64,000 nt of DNA. Origin: Takifugu bimaculatus (taxonomy: Eukaryota; Chordata; Actinopteri; Tetraodontiformes; Tetraodontidae). Within the stretch, counting starts at the first letter, position 1. Each line of letters starts with the position of its first letter. The DNA is taken from assembly GCA_004026145.2 (NCBI GenBank), contig CP034995.1:3361734-3425733 (forward strand), written 5' to 3'. The notes under the pieces are model-generated. The model worked only from the letters and a program-made list of their open reading frames with translations. It was not told where the DNA came from and ran no database searches. Below are positions 35,302-47,930 of the stretch, one piece after another. A program made the translations under genes and the position numbers.

Positions 35302-36319
35302 TCATTTTTTTCTCCACGTTCCCCAATCCCTCTCCCTTTTCTTGGCATCCCAACCTCCACTATTTTCTTCGTCTTCTTCCCCTTTATTCTTGCCCCACGG
35401 CTTCCACCACCTCTTCTTCCTCTTGTCGTCCTCCGTTTTGTATTTGAGTCTCCTCACAGGGTCACTGACGCTCCGCAGATTCATGTTGTCGAACTCCTCG
35501 TTGAGCATGAAGGTCCGCTCGATGAGCTCCCCCGATTCCTGCCAGTCTCGGAAACACTCGGAGCCATAGTTGCAGATGTCCTGCACGGCGTTCGGCATGA
35601 GGACGGAGCCATCGGGACGAAGGACCACCACTGTAGGAACTTCTTTCACCTCAAACATGGCCCGCAGTTCCCTGAGACAGGGAGACATCTACAGTGCTTC
35701 TTCAAATAAAACCCTCACAGATTGTTACTCATGAAAATGTGTTTCCATTTCACTGATTTGTGTAATATATTTGACCAGTGTTTTGGGTGCTTTTATTTGG
35801 AAGTACTCTAAGAAACACATATTCAAAGAGGTTTAAAAGGCAGAAATAAGTCAAGAAACGGGACAGATCCACCATCTCCATCCACCTACTGTCTGTATGG
35901 GTCATCAAAGGCCAGAAACAGAACCTTCTTGTGCAGCTTCTGAAGAATCATTTCCTGCTCCTCCTCTGATTCGTCTAAGCTGGAGACAGGTCATAGAAAC
36001 GGAAATCACATTAACGATAACGCGGTGCGAACGTGAGCGTCGCCATCACACCTGCGTGCAGCGTGGAGATAAAAGTGAAAGACCTGATGACGATGAGAGC
36101 GAGCAGCTTGGGGTATTCGATATAAGCCGGATCCTTCAGCCTCTTGAAGAAGTTGTTGAGAAGAGGCAGAAACTCCTGACACTTTTGGCAGGTGGCCGAC
36201 CCAAAGAAAAGCAGCGTGATGCGGTTTTCAAGGATGCCGACAATCTCGCGCTCCGTGTTGAGCTTGTCCTGGTCCCAGTTGTTCTCCACCAGGACTCGGT
36301 TCAGGAACAGGTCCACCAT
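35302..36319 (-). CDS. nxnl1: Nucleoredoxin-like 1 paralogue B, intact CxxC
   Basis: This is a complete three-exon gene of 231 residues: exons 36319-36084, 35979-35890 and 35671-35302. It begins MVDLFLNRVLVENNWDQDKL. The LLFFGSATCQKC segment keeps both cysteines of the thioredoxin-type CxxC that mammalian NXNL1 has as CPQC. The C-terminal half reads EVPTVVVLRPDGSVL and DWQESGELIERTF, as in the family, then a highly charged W/K/E-rich tail. Family knowledge: the full-length form is a photoreceptor thioredoxin-like enzyme. The truncated 109-residue form made by intron retention is the secreted cone-survival factor RdCVF. Here reading through the exon 2 donor adds one Gln and hits TAG, giving exactly 109 residues. 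The gene lies in tandem with paralogue A, same strand and exon phases, so it arose by local duplication. Confidence 0.9.
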
Positions 36320-37384
36320 GATGAAGGTACGAGGGGGGAAAATGGCCTCTGGATGATGCCGAGGACAGAGAAATACCGCAGGGCTTTAAGCTCATTGCTG
36401 ATTATTAACACCATTTGTTGCATGTGCCCGTAAGTGTCAGTGCACGTGATGAAACAAAATATCCAAAACCAAAGCAAGTGTTTACTTTCTTCAATAAAAT
36501 ATAGAAATAATAATAGTAAAACAGGTTGGTTCTGCATTACATCATGATTCACTCTTTTGGCCCTTAGTTATTTTTCTCATGAGAATAAAATATTTATAAT
36601 GAAAAAATAAAAAGCCTCAAGGAAATACCTGAGTGTGGGGGTGTTTGAAGAAGGCTGGGACTCAGCTTACAGAGGCAACGCAAGAAAAAGTAAACTCCAC
36701 AGATGTGCTGATTTATGTAAATGATGCTGACTTGAATCTGTGTGTGTGTGTGAGAGTGTTGGTTTACATGTCAGAAGATCACAACACGCATTTCATCTGC
36801 AAAACAAGGACATTCTGGCTTGTCCTCACAACTTCAAAGGTGTGTTTGAGGGTTCAGGCTTGTTTTTAGGGTTAGAGTGTCAGGGTTATATCCTTCCCTC
36901 CTGGGCAGAGACTTGTTGAAGAGGTAGCACGCGGTCCTCTGAAAACCCCCAGTCCATTTACCACCATCCTAAGGTGGTAAAATAAGGACTTTAGCCTTAG
37001 GGTTAGGGGGTCAGTGGTGCTCAGGGGAAAAACAAATTTTGGATGTGTAAATTAAGTCTGCACCTAAGAGCTCAGAGGTGAGCTTTATCTGTCTCAGCCA
37101 GCCTGTGTTTCACATCCCGCCACTCACCCTGGGCGACTAATCGAAAGCGATAACCTCTCAAATTAGGTTTGGCTCTCTGGCACTGCGCTGTGCCAGATCC
37201 ATCTGAGACTCCGGAGCCAAACTTCCAGGACTGACGTTCAATAAATGATGTTTGAAAGTGAGCAGCACATTAAACCAATCCTGGGAATAACAATAAGGTT
37301 TACTGGAGGAGTCTGAAATGGTCAGAGCTCACGTTTACATTTGGAGAAAAGGGAAACACACACAGGATACACACCCTGGTGGCT

Positions 37385-37438
<54 letters not shown>

Positions 37439-38600
37439 CTGTCCTTACCTCAAAACTCATCGAGCCCTAAAAGAAGCAAATTCATCCACTTCCTCTCTTT
37501 CAGCTCATCCCTTTGATTTAATCAGACTTTTCACCTTCCTTGTCCTCCGTCTTCGCCACCTCGCTCCCTGTGGCCAACTGGAGGGAGATTATGGCTACAC
37601 GTCGCTGGAGGTGTGGCGGCGCTGTCATTTAGAGTCAGAGATTGCCTCCGTGCACATTCGTGCATGTCTTAAAAAGCTCAACAGCAATCTTATTACCTGT
37701 AGCGAAGAGGGCAGGTGAGAGGAAACAAGGGAACAGGGTCCAATTAGATTGACTTAAACTGTGGTAATGAAGACAGGAAGCAACATTCCATCAAAGCATA
37801 AGATAGTTGTTGTGATGTTATTAACAACTGACAGGAAGAAGGGGACCTTTGAGCGCAACCCGGTTCTGTTCAGACCCAGAGCGGGTCGTCCTATGGCAGG
37901 TACTGATCTGCAGAGACACTGTTGGGGGGGGGGGCTGTCTTAAGCTTTGAGAGTGATGAGGTAAATATAGAGGTCGATCTAATAGGATTAGTCTGAGTCA
38001 CACAGACGTCTGCCAGCGCATGTGGCGGAACACCAACGTGTGCACAGCTTCTCGTGTCATCACCGAGACCAGGAGGGCATATTCTCCAGACTCATCCGCC
38101 GTGCTCTGCTTCTGCTCCAAAATGTAAACAACAAGGATAAATGACACCGTTAAATCGTTTCCTCGTGTATTTTCTCCATTGGCTCTTTGGAAATGAGGTT
38201 TAATTATCTGTGATCGTACGAAGACTGTAGCGTTGTAAAGGTCAGAAGGTCAGGCAACCAGGCTGGTTGTGGTCGGGCTGAGGGGGTATCGCCACCCCCG
38301 CCTGCTTAAGTAGCCAAGGTCAAAAGGCAGAGAGAGACAAAACATTTGGGTTAGAGAAGAGATACAGGAGGACGACAAACTTTGCTAGTCTCAACGTCAT
38401 GGGTGTGAGCCAACCTGGGAATGCGTGAGATTCAAACCGAGGCCTCGGCGTTCCGCACTGTGCTGGATAATCGTATCGTTTCTCCTTGGTCGAGCTGCCA
38501 CAATGATAACTGGAGGAGACGGCAGGACGTTTCTAGCGGGTTTGTTTCTATATTGAAATAAAAGGGAAATACTCATGCTAGCTTTATAGAAAACGCATCA
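36320..38600. other. Intergenic between nxnl1 and colgalt1
   Basis: No recognised gene. It contains the upstream flank of nxnl1 paralogue B, an (AC)n run at 37386-37437, a G-homopolymer at 37923-37934, and one minus-strand open stretch at about 37998-38120 that resembles a coding exon (see findings). Confidence 0.4.
37386..37437 (+). repeat. (AC)n microsatellite
   Basis: An uninterrupted AC dinucleotide run of about 52 bp. Confidence 0.95.
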
Positions 38601-39569
38601 GCTTTTATTCATTTTCTTAATAAATTTAACTATATTACATGGACATTTATTTATAATCCCTGCCATTTATTTTTCATTGCCCTCATATAAAATCTGAAAT
38701 CTAATCTTACATCTTAAAAATGCAGCAAGAGTCAGTCCATTCTAGACTAAAATTCAGCTTTAAGTAATGCCAGTTTTCCGAAAGATGCTTTTTATTCTCA
38801 CTTGTACCAGCTAAAAGCAAACAAATTAAATCTTCAATGGAAAAAAAAAAGGAAAAGAATGGGCCAACATTTCATTATAAAAATTTTATTCTTTGGTTAA
38901 AAAGCATATTTGGTAATAACAGCCATAAAAACGTACTCAAAATGAATATCAATTTGTGTTTTGAGTGAATAAAATCCAATTGCGACTCAAAGTGAGGGGA
39001 GCACAGAAAACCAGCCAGTTTGTCTGACTGGAAATAAAACACAGGCTTTGATGAGTCAAGAGAATATGTGACGATATTAAGCAACAGCACTTTGACTGCT
39101 TCTTGGAACCCGAAAGGGGATGTTCCTTTTTTATCTTGGCAACTGCCGATCGAGGCCTGAAAACGGATATCGTCAACCAACTGAATGTGAAACTGCCACT
39201 GCTGATTTTCAAACGCATTTTAGAATTTGTTCAATCTGTGAACCTTTGTCTTTGATGAGCAAAAAATGGGGAAAGTTTGCAGGACCTAGTGACCGGGACG
39301 CGATTAAACATGAGATGTGTGCCTGAATGCAATAAATTAAAGGAAAGCTGCTTGCCGACCCTTGGAGAGTGAACTCTAACCTCCTGGGTTCCGAGGATAG
39401 AATGGAGAATTCTAATTCACTTGATTATTGCGTTTGGAACAACTACACATGCTTGAAAGACTGGAGAGGGAAAGTCCTTCACCACCCTGCACATATTCCA
39501 TTTTCATATCCGTTTTGTCCCCGTATCACAGCTTTGATCCATGTCTCTGTGGGTCCTCTCCCCTCGTCA
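38601..39569 (-). other. Probable colgalt1 3' untranslated region
   Basis: AT-rich sequence follows the colgalt1 stop on the minus strand. It has candidate AATAAA signals at 38890-38885 and, further, at about 38609-38604. The open frames on the plus strand here are antisense and not coding. Confidence 0.5.
38885..38890 (-). terminator. Polyadenylation signal of colgalt1
   Basis: The minus strand reads AATAAA about 680 bp after the colgalt1 stop codon. It is the nearer of two candidates. Confidence 0.45.
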
Positions 39570-42500
39570 TCACAGCTCGTCCCGGGAGCTAAACTTCTCC
39601 AGGTCGGACTGCAACACGTCAGAGTTCTGAGCTTCGAAGCTCAGCTCCTCCTGCTCCCGCGTTTTCCTCGACTTGGCCCGGTCCCAGTCGGTTTTGACCG
39701 TCTCGTTGTCCCACACCACCGATGTCTCCGTGTCGCTGATGTAGCCCGGGTCGCCCGTGTAATGGGTGGGATACACAAGGAGCGGTTCGGCTGAAAAGGC
39801 GCGCAGGTCCCGCCTCTTAAAGGGTTCCATGTACTCTGAACTGATGAGAGAAAGCAGCGAGGATGCAATCAGATTAACAAGAGCTTAAAAAGAAGAGACA
39901 GCCCCGAGGACCCAAAGCTCGTACTCACATCGGATGCTTGTTGTACATGACAGGGAGGAACTCATCCACAGGAAGCATCTTTTTCAGAGGGTCGGCCCTG
40001 AGGAGCTTCTGGGCTCCTTGTAATGATAAGAGGTAGCCGAGCGTCCAATAGGAATAGTCTGCCTCGACCAGATTGTGGATGTTGGGCACGGACGTCTCAG
40101 GGTGGTCGGTCTGCATCCGCTTTCTCCCTATATAACTGCAGGGGACGCGACAGAGAGCGAAAAAACACGCGCCTCGTGTCAGGACGTGACGGGGAATTCG
40201 ATAATATCCTGTTTTGTGCATCGCCGCCTCGCGTCACTGAGCCGTTACTCACATAAGATCCCAGTCCAGCTTGTGTGTGGTCACCTCCTGCAGCAGCGTC
40301 TGCAAACGGCGTTTGAAGAACACCTCGAAGCGGAGGTCGTCCTCAATGACAAGGGAGGTCTGCAGACCGCGATCTACGATCTACACGTGGTGCAAATTAG
40401 CAAGCCGCAAAGCAATCAGAGCGAAGAGATAGCTGGTGTTCAAGAGCGTCCACGGATCTCACCTCCTTCCAGATGTTGTAATGAGAGAGGAAACAACCCA
40501 GTTCACCTTTAGTGAGAGGTCGACCATGATAAGGGTCCTTGTATCCTGGCAGCATATGAATCCCCAATGCCTCAACATCAGTCTTATTCATCGCTCTGAG
40601 AGGAGGGAAAATGAAGCGGTTACCGAAGGAAATAACACTTCACATTAGTCATGCATTTAGAAGGACAAGCTGTCTTTTAGTTCCAATGACAAGACCGTCG
40701 ATTTGAAGGTCAAAGCTGCATTTTTTTCCCCCTGTGGGAATTCTCTACAGGCCTGATCCCGGCCCGCCGCTCTTATACCAATTGTTTCTCCACGTCACTC
40801 TACAGGACGGGTTGGACGGGCAGGAATCAGGCCGACGGGCGGAGGAGGAGAGGAAGAAGACGAGAAACGTACTTGCCATCTACAGCAGCAACAACCTGAC
40901 AGCTGAGCTCCAGCTCATACAGAGTCCTCAGCATCCGCTCGCGACGGTCAGATCTCCGGACCAGATTGATCATGAACACCTGGATGCACACAAATAACAA
41001 ATAAGGAACCTTGCATACACACACATAGTCCACTGAGCACTCTGCGTGTGTGTGTGTGTGTGTGTGTGTGTGGGATGGGAGGGGGGGTGAACGTACCTCA
41101 TCAAACCCCATCTTGCTGGGTTTTTTAGGAGGAACAGACAGGAAGCTAGAATGCTCCAAGGGAGGATTTTGCACTTTAAAGGGAAGAGAAAGGAAAAAAA
41201 GGGTTGTGGTATATACAGTAACACACAAAGAGAATAAGTAATGCGTTGAAACGGGGACTTTCAAACTAGCATCCACAGCATTCGAGAGATTATTCAATTA
41301 GCTCTAACACCAAAGACTCATAATTAAATGAATATAAAATACACTAAAGCTGAATTAGCCAGGACTCCTACAGAAGTACTGTTATTATAGCCCTATTCAT
41401 CATGTATAATTCATAGGTTTAAACTTCTAAAACATACAAACAAACATTGCAGCATTACTATAAAAGAATACAATCCTAAAACATGAAATCTAGTTCTGAA
41501 GGAGGTTAAGGTATTAGTCAGGGTAAACCCATATAAAAGTCTAACGTTTTCTCCTGTGACACCTGTGACCTCGTGACTTACCCATGACCTCCAGCTGTGT
41601 ATGCAAGAAGCTTTCCCCCTCGTCATTCAAGGTAGCATGGGAGGGCATTGGGACAGGAAAATACCCATAGATTTCCTTGTTGCACACATACATCTGCACA
41701 TCTAGGAAGAAAATCAGATGGAAAACTCAGAAATACACACAAGACACACATAACCGGTCCAAACCTGCTCTGAGTGGTCCCCCTGAAATGAGGATTTAAC
41801 TCTGAAACAGCATTAACTCCAAGAAAGAGGGCTAAAACCTGCTTCGGTTACTACTGGCACCATGGTTTGGTCTCTCAAAGGCATATAAGTCATGGCGCAT
41901 GACTTCAATCATACGTAATATATAAACTGACATAAATAACATCGACTGTCACCAAACTTACGAAAGACATTACGTAGTTTGTTTATTGGCGACACTGTGT
42001 TGGATCCTCTTCGAATGCTTATGTGGCAACAGTGAATCATAACATCTGGCTTCCATTGATGGGGTGGGATGCGTGGGGGCTATCCCAGCTGTTGCTAGCT
42101 CCTCGTGGGGCCCACAGACAGACGACATCCCCGCTCACGTTCACGCCCGACGGAACTAAAGCTCCATTTTCTGAACCGGACCCCGCCTCCGTGCTGACGC
42201 CATAGGTGAAAGGTCTTACCTGCCATGCGAGCGGAGTAGGCGAATACGATGACGTCATCGAGAGCCCAGCTGTACTCGGAGTGCGGAGGATAAAACGCCA
42301 GCTGGCGGGAGGCCTCTTTCCGCAGATCTACTAGATATGTGGAATGGACCATCGGTACAGCAAAACAGCCACGACGCTCCCTCTTACGGATGGGGATGTA
42401 AGCCGGTGTGCGCTTGTAGTAACCCTACAGGAAGGGCACATACATGGTGTAAAAGGCAAATCCCACAGATCTAACTGTTCCTGCAATCGCTTCTGTGGGT

Positions 42501-45500
42501 AGTAGCCATCTTTGCTAATGCGCAAAGTCATTTTGGAAGGCGCTAAAATAAAATATGTATGGTTTCCCTTCAAGGCAACGATGTTCCCTGAAGGCTGCGA
42601 GCTATTTTAGCAGGATAACGAGCCCCGCTACGAAGCAAAAAAGCTTCACGACAGGTTCGGGGAGCGCGGCGAGTGTGAGGTGTGGACGGACTCGGACCAA
42701 TCAGGCGTCTGTGGGCTGTGCTGGACAAACATGTCCCGAGCACAGAGGCCTCAGCTCAATTCACAGGACTTAAAGGATCTGCTGCTAACGTGTCGGTGGG
42801 CAGCAGAAGTGGAGCAATATTAGGCCTGTTATCTTATGCCTGATTAGTCTGAGCGTCGCTCATCCAAAAGTGAAGGAAGCGGGACACCAAATCATTCAAA
42901 CAAAGGCATTAAAGGGACAACATCCCAACAAAAGTACGTTACCTGAGACGTCATGCCACACCAGAAGTTGGAGTAGGCGGCCCTGGACTCCAGCATGGGC
43001 GCTACAATAGTCTTGTTCTCGCTCATCAGCTTCCACAGCACATCTGGATTGGTGAGCAGGTTGTCACAGTCGACCACCTGCAGAGGGACACGGAAGACGC
43101 CTCTCATTTACAAACAGGCCCTACCGAGTCCGTGTGAGCGACACGGTCGGCACGTTTATTCAGAGTCCAGCATCTAGTAAGAGCTCCGTCCTCTCTAGTT
43201 CCATCACAGCCCAGAATTTTCCACACACCCCTTCAATCCAGTGCGCTCGTATTATCAGGAGGCTGCTTTCTGCTCTGCTGTGACAAAAGCCGATGTTTCA
43301 TGTTCACAGGACAGTTTTCTGTGTGGAAGCATTTCATCTGTGTCTCAGGCTAATGTGAAATAAAGGAAAGCTTCCCAAGAAACCTGCAATTTCTCTATCC
43401 GGGCAAACGGCGTTTCACGTAGAAGGTGATTCTGGTGCCGAAATATAAAGTCGGATTCATCCAACTGGTGATTCTTACTGCAGTTTAACCAATCAGATTA
43501 ATTGATAAATATCTACTCAAGTAAGCAACATTTAAAAAGCATCCCGAAAGATCTTGAAATTGATACAATTCCAAATCTTGGTCTAATATACATCCATTCC
43601 TTTTCCACTGCTTATCCGGGGGCAGGAGGATGCAGAAGAGCCCAGACGTCCCTCTCAACCGGCCACTTTGTCCTGCTCTCCTGAGGGACCCTGAGGCCTT
43701 CCCAGGTGAGCTGGGAGACCTGGTCCCTCCAGTGGTCTCCCCTTCAATTTGACGTGCCAGAAAACCTCCCCAAGGGAGGCATCCTGATCAGACACCCCAT
43801 CACCTCGCCTGGACCTACTCTGAGCCCCTTGTAGGTGCCCGAGCTTCTCACCCCATCTCTAAGGGAGAACCCAGACACCCCGTAGAAGAAGCTCGTTTCG
43901 GGCCGCTTGCATCCGTGACCTCCTTCTTACGGTCACTACCCACAGCTCTTGGCCGCAGGTGGGGGTTGGAACATGGAGCTGGTAAATGAGAGTGTTGTCC
44001 GTCTTTACTACGACAGACCGACGCATGGCTGCAGCGATCAGTCTGTTTCCAATAGCTGCGGAGCTAAAAAGCACGAGGAAAGAGTGCAAGATCTGCTCAA
44101 TCTGTGCACCTTTCATATCAAGCATGCAGGTAACCATAGCAACAGCGCTCCTGATTAATTACCGTTTTGCTGGCAGATAAAATGATATAATTGCGGCTTA
44201 AACCAAGATGAGTCAAACACTTTTGGCTTCTCATTAGGGTTTTGTTTATTTTCACCCCGTAGTGTTTGAACACCGGCTGACATGGATGAATCGCCCACGT
44301 TATCGTCAGCGTCTAACTTATTCACTTTTCCTCGCACACAGAAATGCAGCGTGAGCAACACTGAAAAGCTGCTGCTGGATGATAACATACCAGAATGTAG
44401 TCGGCCCATATCTCGCGAGCGGTCTCCAGAGCCGCCTGCCGCAGCTTCATTACATGTTCGTAACGAAGATTGTTCCAGTGTTTAGGCCCCGTCTCATCTG
44501 CAAAGGCACTGAAGCATGAACGGAGCAGATTAAGGTTTAGAATTTCATTGATATTTGCCCCCCCCCCCATACCCACACAAACACACACCTACCTGCTTTC
44601 ATCATCAGGTCTCCACTCCACATAGTGATAGTCATTCTGCACCCCGATGAGCCAGCTTCTCAGGATGCTGGTGGTGTTGTCTTTATTGTGATCTGTCGCC
44701 ACCCTGTGGCAGGACAGAAGAGTGACACACTATTATTGATGCAGAAGCCGATGGGGTTTTAATCTCAGTCTTGTTTTCGCACTGCAGTATCTCTAATATT
44801 GTTCTTGTTTAATCTGATGCCCTCAGTGTGATGGTTTCCAAGGCTTAAGAATTCTATTACAAAAAGCACCCGAGCAATGTAAAGATGATCAATCTTAAAC
44901 TCAAATGAGTAATTTGAGTGTAATTTTAAACATAGGTTTTCGTGTCTCAGGCAGCAATTTGCACACCTTGGTCTTTAAAGTTCTAATAACCAAATAATTA
45001 TTAATTTAATAGTATGACATGCCACTATATATCCCTAATATCTAAGAATGGTTTATTGTCCATCTTGTCTTCTGGATTCGTTTCAGAGCAGATTCGGATC
45101 AGAGCAGAGCGCATCAAAGCAGGACTAGGATTAAGGCAACAATGGAGGAGGTGTTTTTTTTATCTGCTGTCTGTGTTATCACAGCAGATGTCTGCGGGTC
45201 GGTGAGGGCACAGGCAAAAGCAGAGGGAGATAAATGCAGACAGCTGAATGGAATGTGTAAACAGGAGAGTTTTCATGCATATGTGCTGCAGAGCGTCGGC
45301 ACGGCTCGGCTCTGCACAGTCCTGGTGGTTTTCAGTTACAGTTTTTTCCATTAGCTGTCTTTTCCCCTCTGTGTTTTGACAGACAGGATAGAAAATGGAG
45401 GTGCAGGGAATTTTCCAGCTCGCTGCAAACTCACAGAAACATCTGACCCTCATCAGTGGCCCCCGATGTTGGTTTGAGTGCAACGCTGTTTCGCTCACAC

Positions 45501-46768
45501 AGGTATTAAAAACCTGAGGTCACTCTGGTGGGGGCCTGCAGTCACAGTCTCACATTGACTTTGCACGCTTCGGAGCCCCGGCAGAGGAGTTCCCGGCGGA
45601 AGAGCCCCAAAAATCTCTCTCTGAATTCACTTGGTGAATCGAAACGTTTCAAACCACCACCGCGCCAACAGCAGAAATCCAGATGGAGGATAAAGGAAGA
45701 GAGAAATTAGGTAAACGGATTTTTATGAGTGCCGATGCACCGTATATCCATTCTGCATGTCCTCACAAAACAGGCACATACCATGATGGCCCATGTTGCT
45801 GCTTGTCAGGCAATCCACTATAAGCTGTCAGTCTAATACCTCACCAACGTTCATGCTACATTTCTCTGTTTGGAGATTAGTGGGGTCAAACAAAAGAGGA
45901 GGAAAGCTTCAGCATCTACATTCTGGATGTCCCTCTCAAATAAGTAATCAGGTTTAATTAATGAATCAACAGCCAGTGCACGACAGGCTCAGTTTCAGGC
46001 TGTTTCTAAAATTAATGTTAAAGAAAAACACAAGTTAAACCTTGCATAAGATCAAATGAGATGAAGAATTATGGCGCTTTCGATCAAAACGATGGAGACG
46101 GCTGCACACTGGGTGACAGAACTACAATCAGTATATCTTTTTCTTGATGCAATATTAACACAAGACTGGTGGTTCTGTTCCCAGTGGATCGAGAGCGGAA
46201 CATGAAGAAGCGGAAGAGGGAGAGACATGCGCAGGAGGGAGGGGAGGCAAGCGAGAAAACCCCGAGGGGCGATGAAAAATCTAATGGGACTTTTCATGAG
46301 AGTTCAGGAAAACTCCAAACAATAGTCAAAGTGACATTAACTGATCAGATCTGGAGTTAGAGTTGATTTACACACTGGGAAAATGCACAAACGCACACAA
46401 TTAGGACTGGGAGGGCTTGACGTGTCCCCGGCGCCCCCGACGTTCAGTCCCGCATTGTCGTAATAAAGTTTTTTTTAAAAATCAATAAATCAAAGTTGTA
46501 AAATATTTCAGTCGTGCATTTGTTTTCATTGTTTGACTGGAAACACTCACCAAAGCGCAATGCGGTCCTTCGGGTAATTGAGGCGCTCAATAGTTCCGAG
46601 GAACAGCGGCAGCGAGTGCGCCGAGTTGCGGCAGATCAGTGCGATGACGACCCGAGGAGCGAGGAGCGGAGACTCGGGGCTCCAGCGCTCCTCGGGGAAA
46701 TATCCCCGGCTCGGGGCCAGCAGAAGAAAGGACAACAGGACAAGCAGAAGCGAGCCGACCGGGTGCAT
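39570..46768 (-). CDS. colgalt1: Procollagen galactosyltransferase 1 (collagen beta(1-O)galactosyltransferase)
   Basis: Twelve exons, phases consistent, 609 residues (human about 622): 46768-46551, 44703-44593, 44508-44391, 43077-42943, 42424-42220, 41701-41582, 41173-41097, 40979-40873, 40595-40463, 40380-40253, 40135-39929, 39840-39570. The enzyme adds galactose to hydroxylysine of collagen in the ER. The signal peptide is MHPVGSLLLVLLSFLLLAPS, and the end is RDEL, an ER-retention signal. Two glycosyltransferase halves are visible. The N-terminal half contains VVDCDN, a D-x-D sugar-nucleotide/metal motif at about residues 150-155. The C-terminal GT25-type half contains MGFDEVFMINLVRRSDRRER, GCFLSHYNIW and IEDDLRF (about 420-426). 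All key motifs are present and no break is seen. It sits beside nxnl1, as in human 19p13.11, which supports orthology with COLGALT1 rather than COLGALT2. Confidence 0.95.
41046..41072 (+). repeat. (GT)n microsatellite in colgalt1 intron
   Basis: A TG dinucleotide run of about 27 bp close to the donor of the exon ending at 41097. Confidence 0.85.
43574..44045. mobile_element. Fish non-LTR retrotransposon (L2/Rex-type LINE) fragment in colgalt1 intron 3
   Basis: The sequence from CCACTGCTTATCCGGGGG through CCCAGACGTCCCTCTC to CTCTAAGGGAGAACCCAGAC and CTTCTTACGGTCACTACC closely matches, from memory, the reverse complement of a very common teleost LINE 3' coding region. It is indel-ridden with no long frame. 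Clade assignment is tentative. Confidence 0.65.
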
Positions 46769-47871
46769 GGCAGGGGAGAGAAACTGGGTGGTGACGAGGC
46801 ACAGATCAGGGAACGGCAGATGCAGAATAGTGAGAATCCCGCTGTTGTGTTATGCCGACACTGGTTACATGGCGGAGTCTCTGGCTCTATTAAAGGGGTG
46901 GGGGTTTTCCCCCATCAGAGCTCGGCAAATCAGTCCCAGCCCTGGGCTTATGCGTCTTTCTCGCATGTGGGAAATACAAACCAGAATCTTTTATTTGGTG
47001 ATATATGCTCATGAGAACTTTTAATTGACATTACCCCGAGGAATTGTTTTGTTGTGTCTAACGATTTGGCCGCGGTGTACTCCTCCCCTTTAAGAGTCCA
47101 GTTACAGGAAGTAGAGCGCTCGTGCCTGAAGCACGGACCCGCAGAAGAAGAGCCTTAAAGGCCAAAGGTCACGTCTAGATTTCACATCTGCAGATACTTG
47201 ATAGTCACAATTTATACATAAAATGTTGCAATCTGCAACGAAAAAACAATGCGAACAGCAATGTGACTTGAGTTGAACCGTTTTTATTTTCCATCACCCA
47301 AAGGCTGCAAAGGTTTTTATATAGATGGATAAAAACATACGTCTCAATAAAAAGTAATTCAAAATTAAAAGTTCCACAAACAAGTAAAACTGCTATATTT
47401 CATCCAATGATATAGGTTAATCTCCCCAGTGCAAAAGAAAGCTCCTTTATCCACATTTTATTTTTAAATTCTACACTGTTTGTATTCCATGGACAGTTAA
47501 ATATTGACTTGTATTAATATGTCACTCAATACCTTGAACTGGTGTATAAGAAAAAGGAGGTAAAGCTCTTTGCATTACGTAGATTTCATAAAATGGTCCA
47601 AATTTGTTCTGATTATATTATAAGTCACAATAGACAACCATGGTCCACTTAAACTAATACCACACAAAAAAATATGTTTTCATGTTTTACCCTGCTTGCA
47701 ACTGCATGTTATCATTATTCAGTGAGTTTAATACTTCTAATCAGAAGTGCAAAAGTATTAAGACAGCACTCAGCAACACTGTTGAGGCGAGCTGGGGGTC
47801 ACGATGCTGCGTAGCCATCAGCCTCTGCCACCTGCTGACATGTGTCACTCACAAGTTAACATTTAGCCGCT

Positions 47872-47930
47872 TTTCTGCTCCTAAAGTTTAGGAGCAGAAA
47901 CAGAGGGTTGAGGACCTAAACCCTCTGTTT
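47872..47930. repeat. Double perfect inverted repeat
   Basis: The first palindrome has 14-bp arms, 47872-47885 and 47887-47900 (TTTCTGCTCCTAAA), around a single G. The second has 12-bp arms, 47898-47909 and 47919-47930 (AAACAGAGGGTT), around a 9-nt loop. The two structures share three bases. No mismatches occur in either stem. Confidence 0.9.

Noticed and set aside
39369..39794. 141-codon plus-strand open frame
   Set aside because: Antisense to the last colgalt1 exon and its 3' UTR.
46514..47024. Two plus-strand open frames of 148-166 codons
   Set aside because: Antisense to colgalt1 exon 1; the minus-strand frame has the signal peptide and conserved enzyme start.
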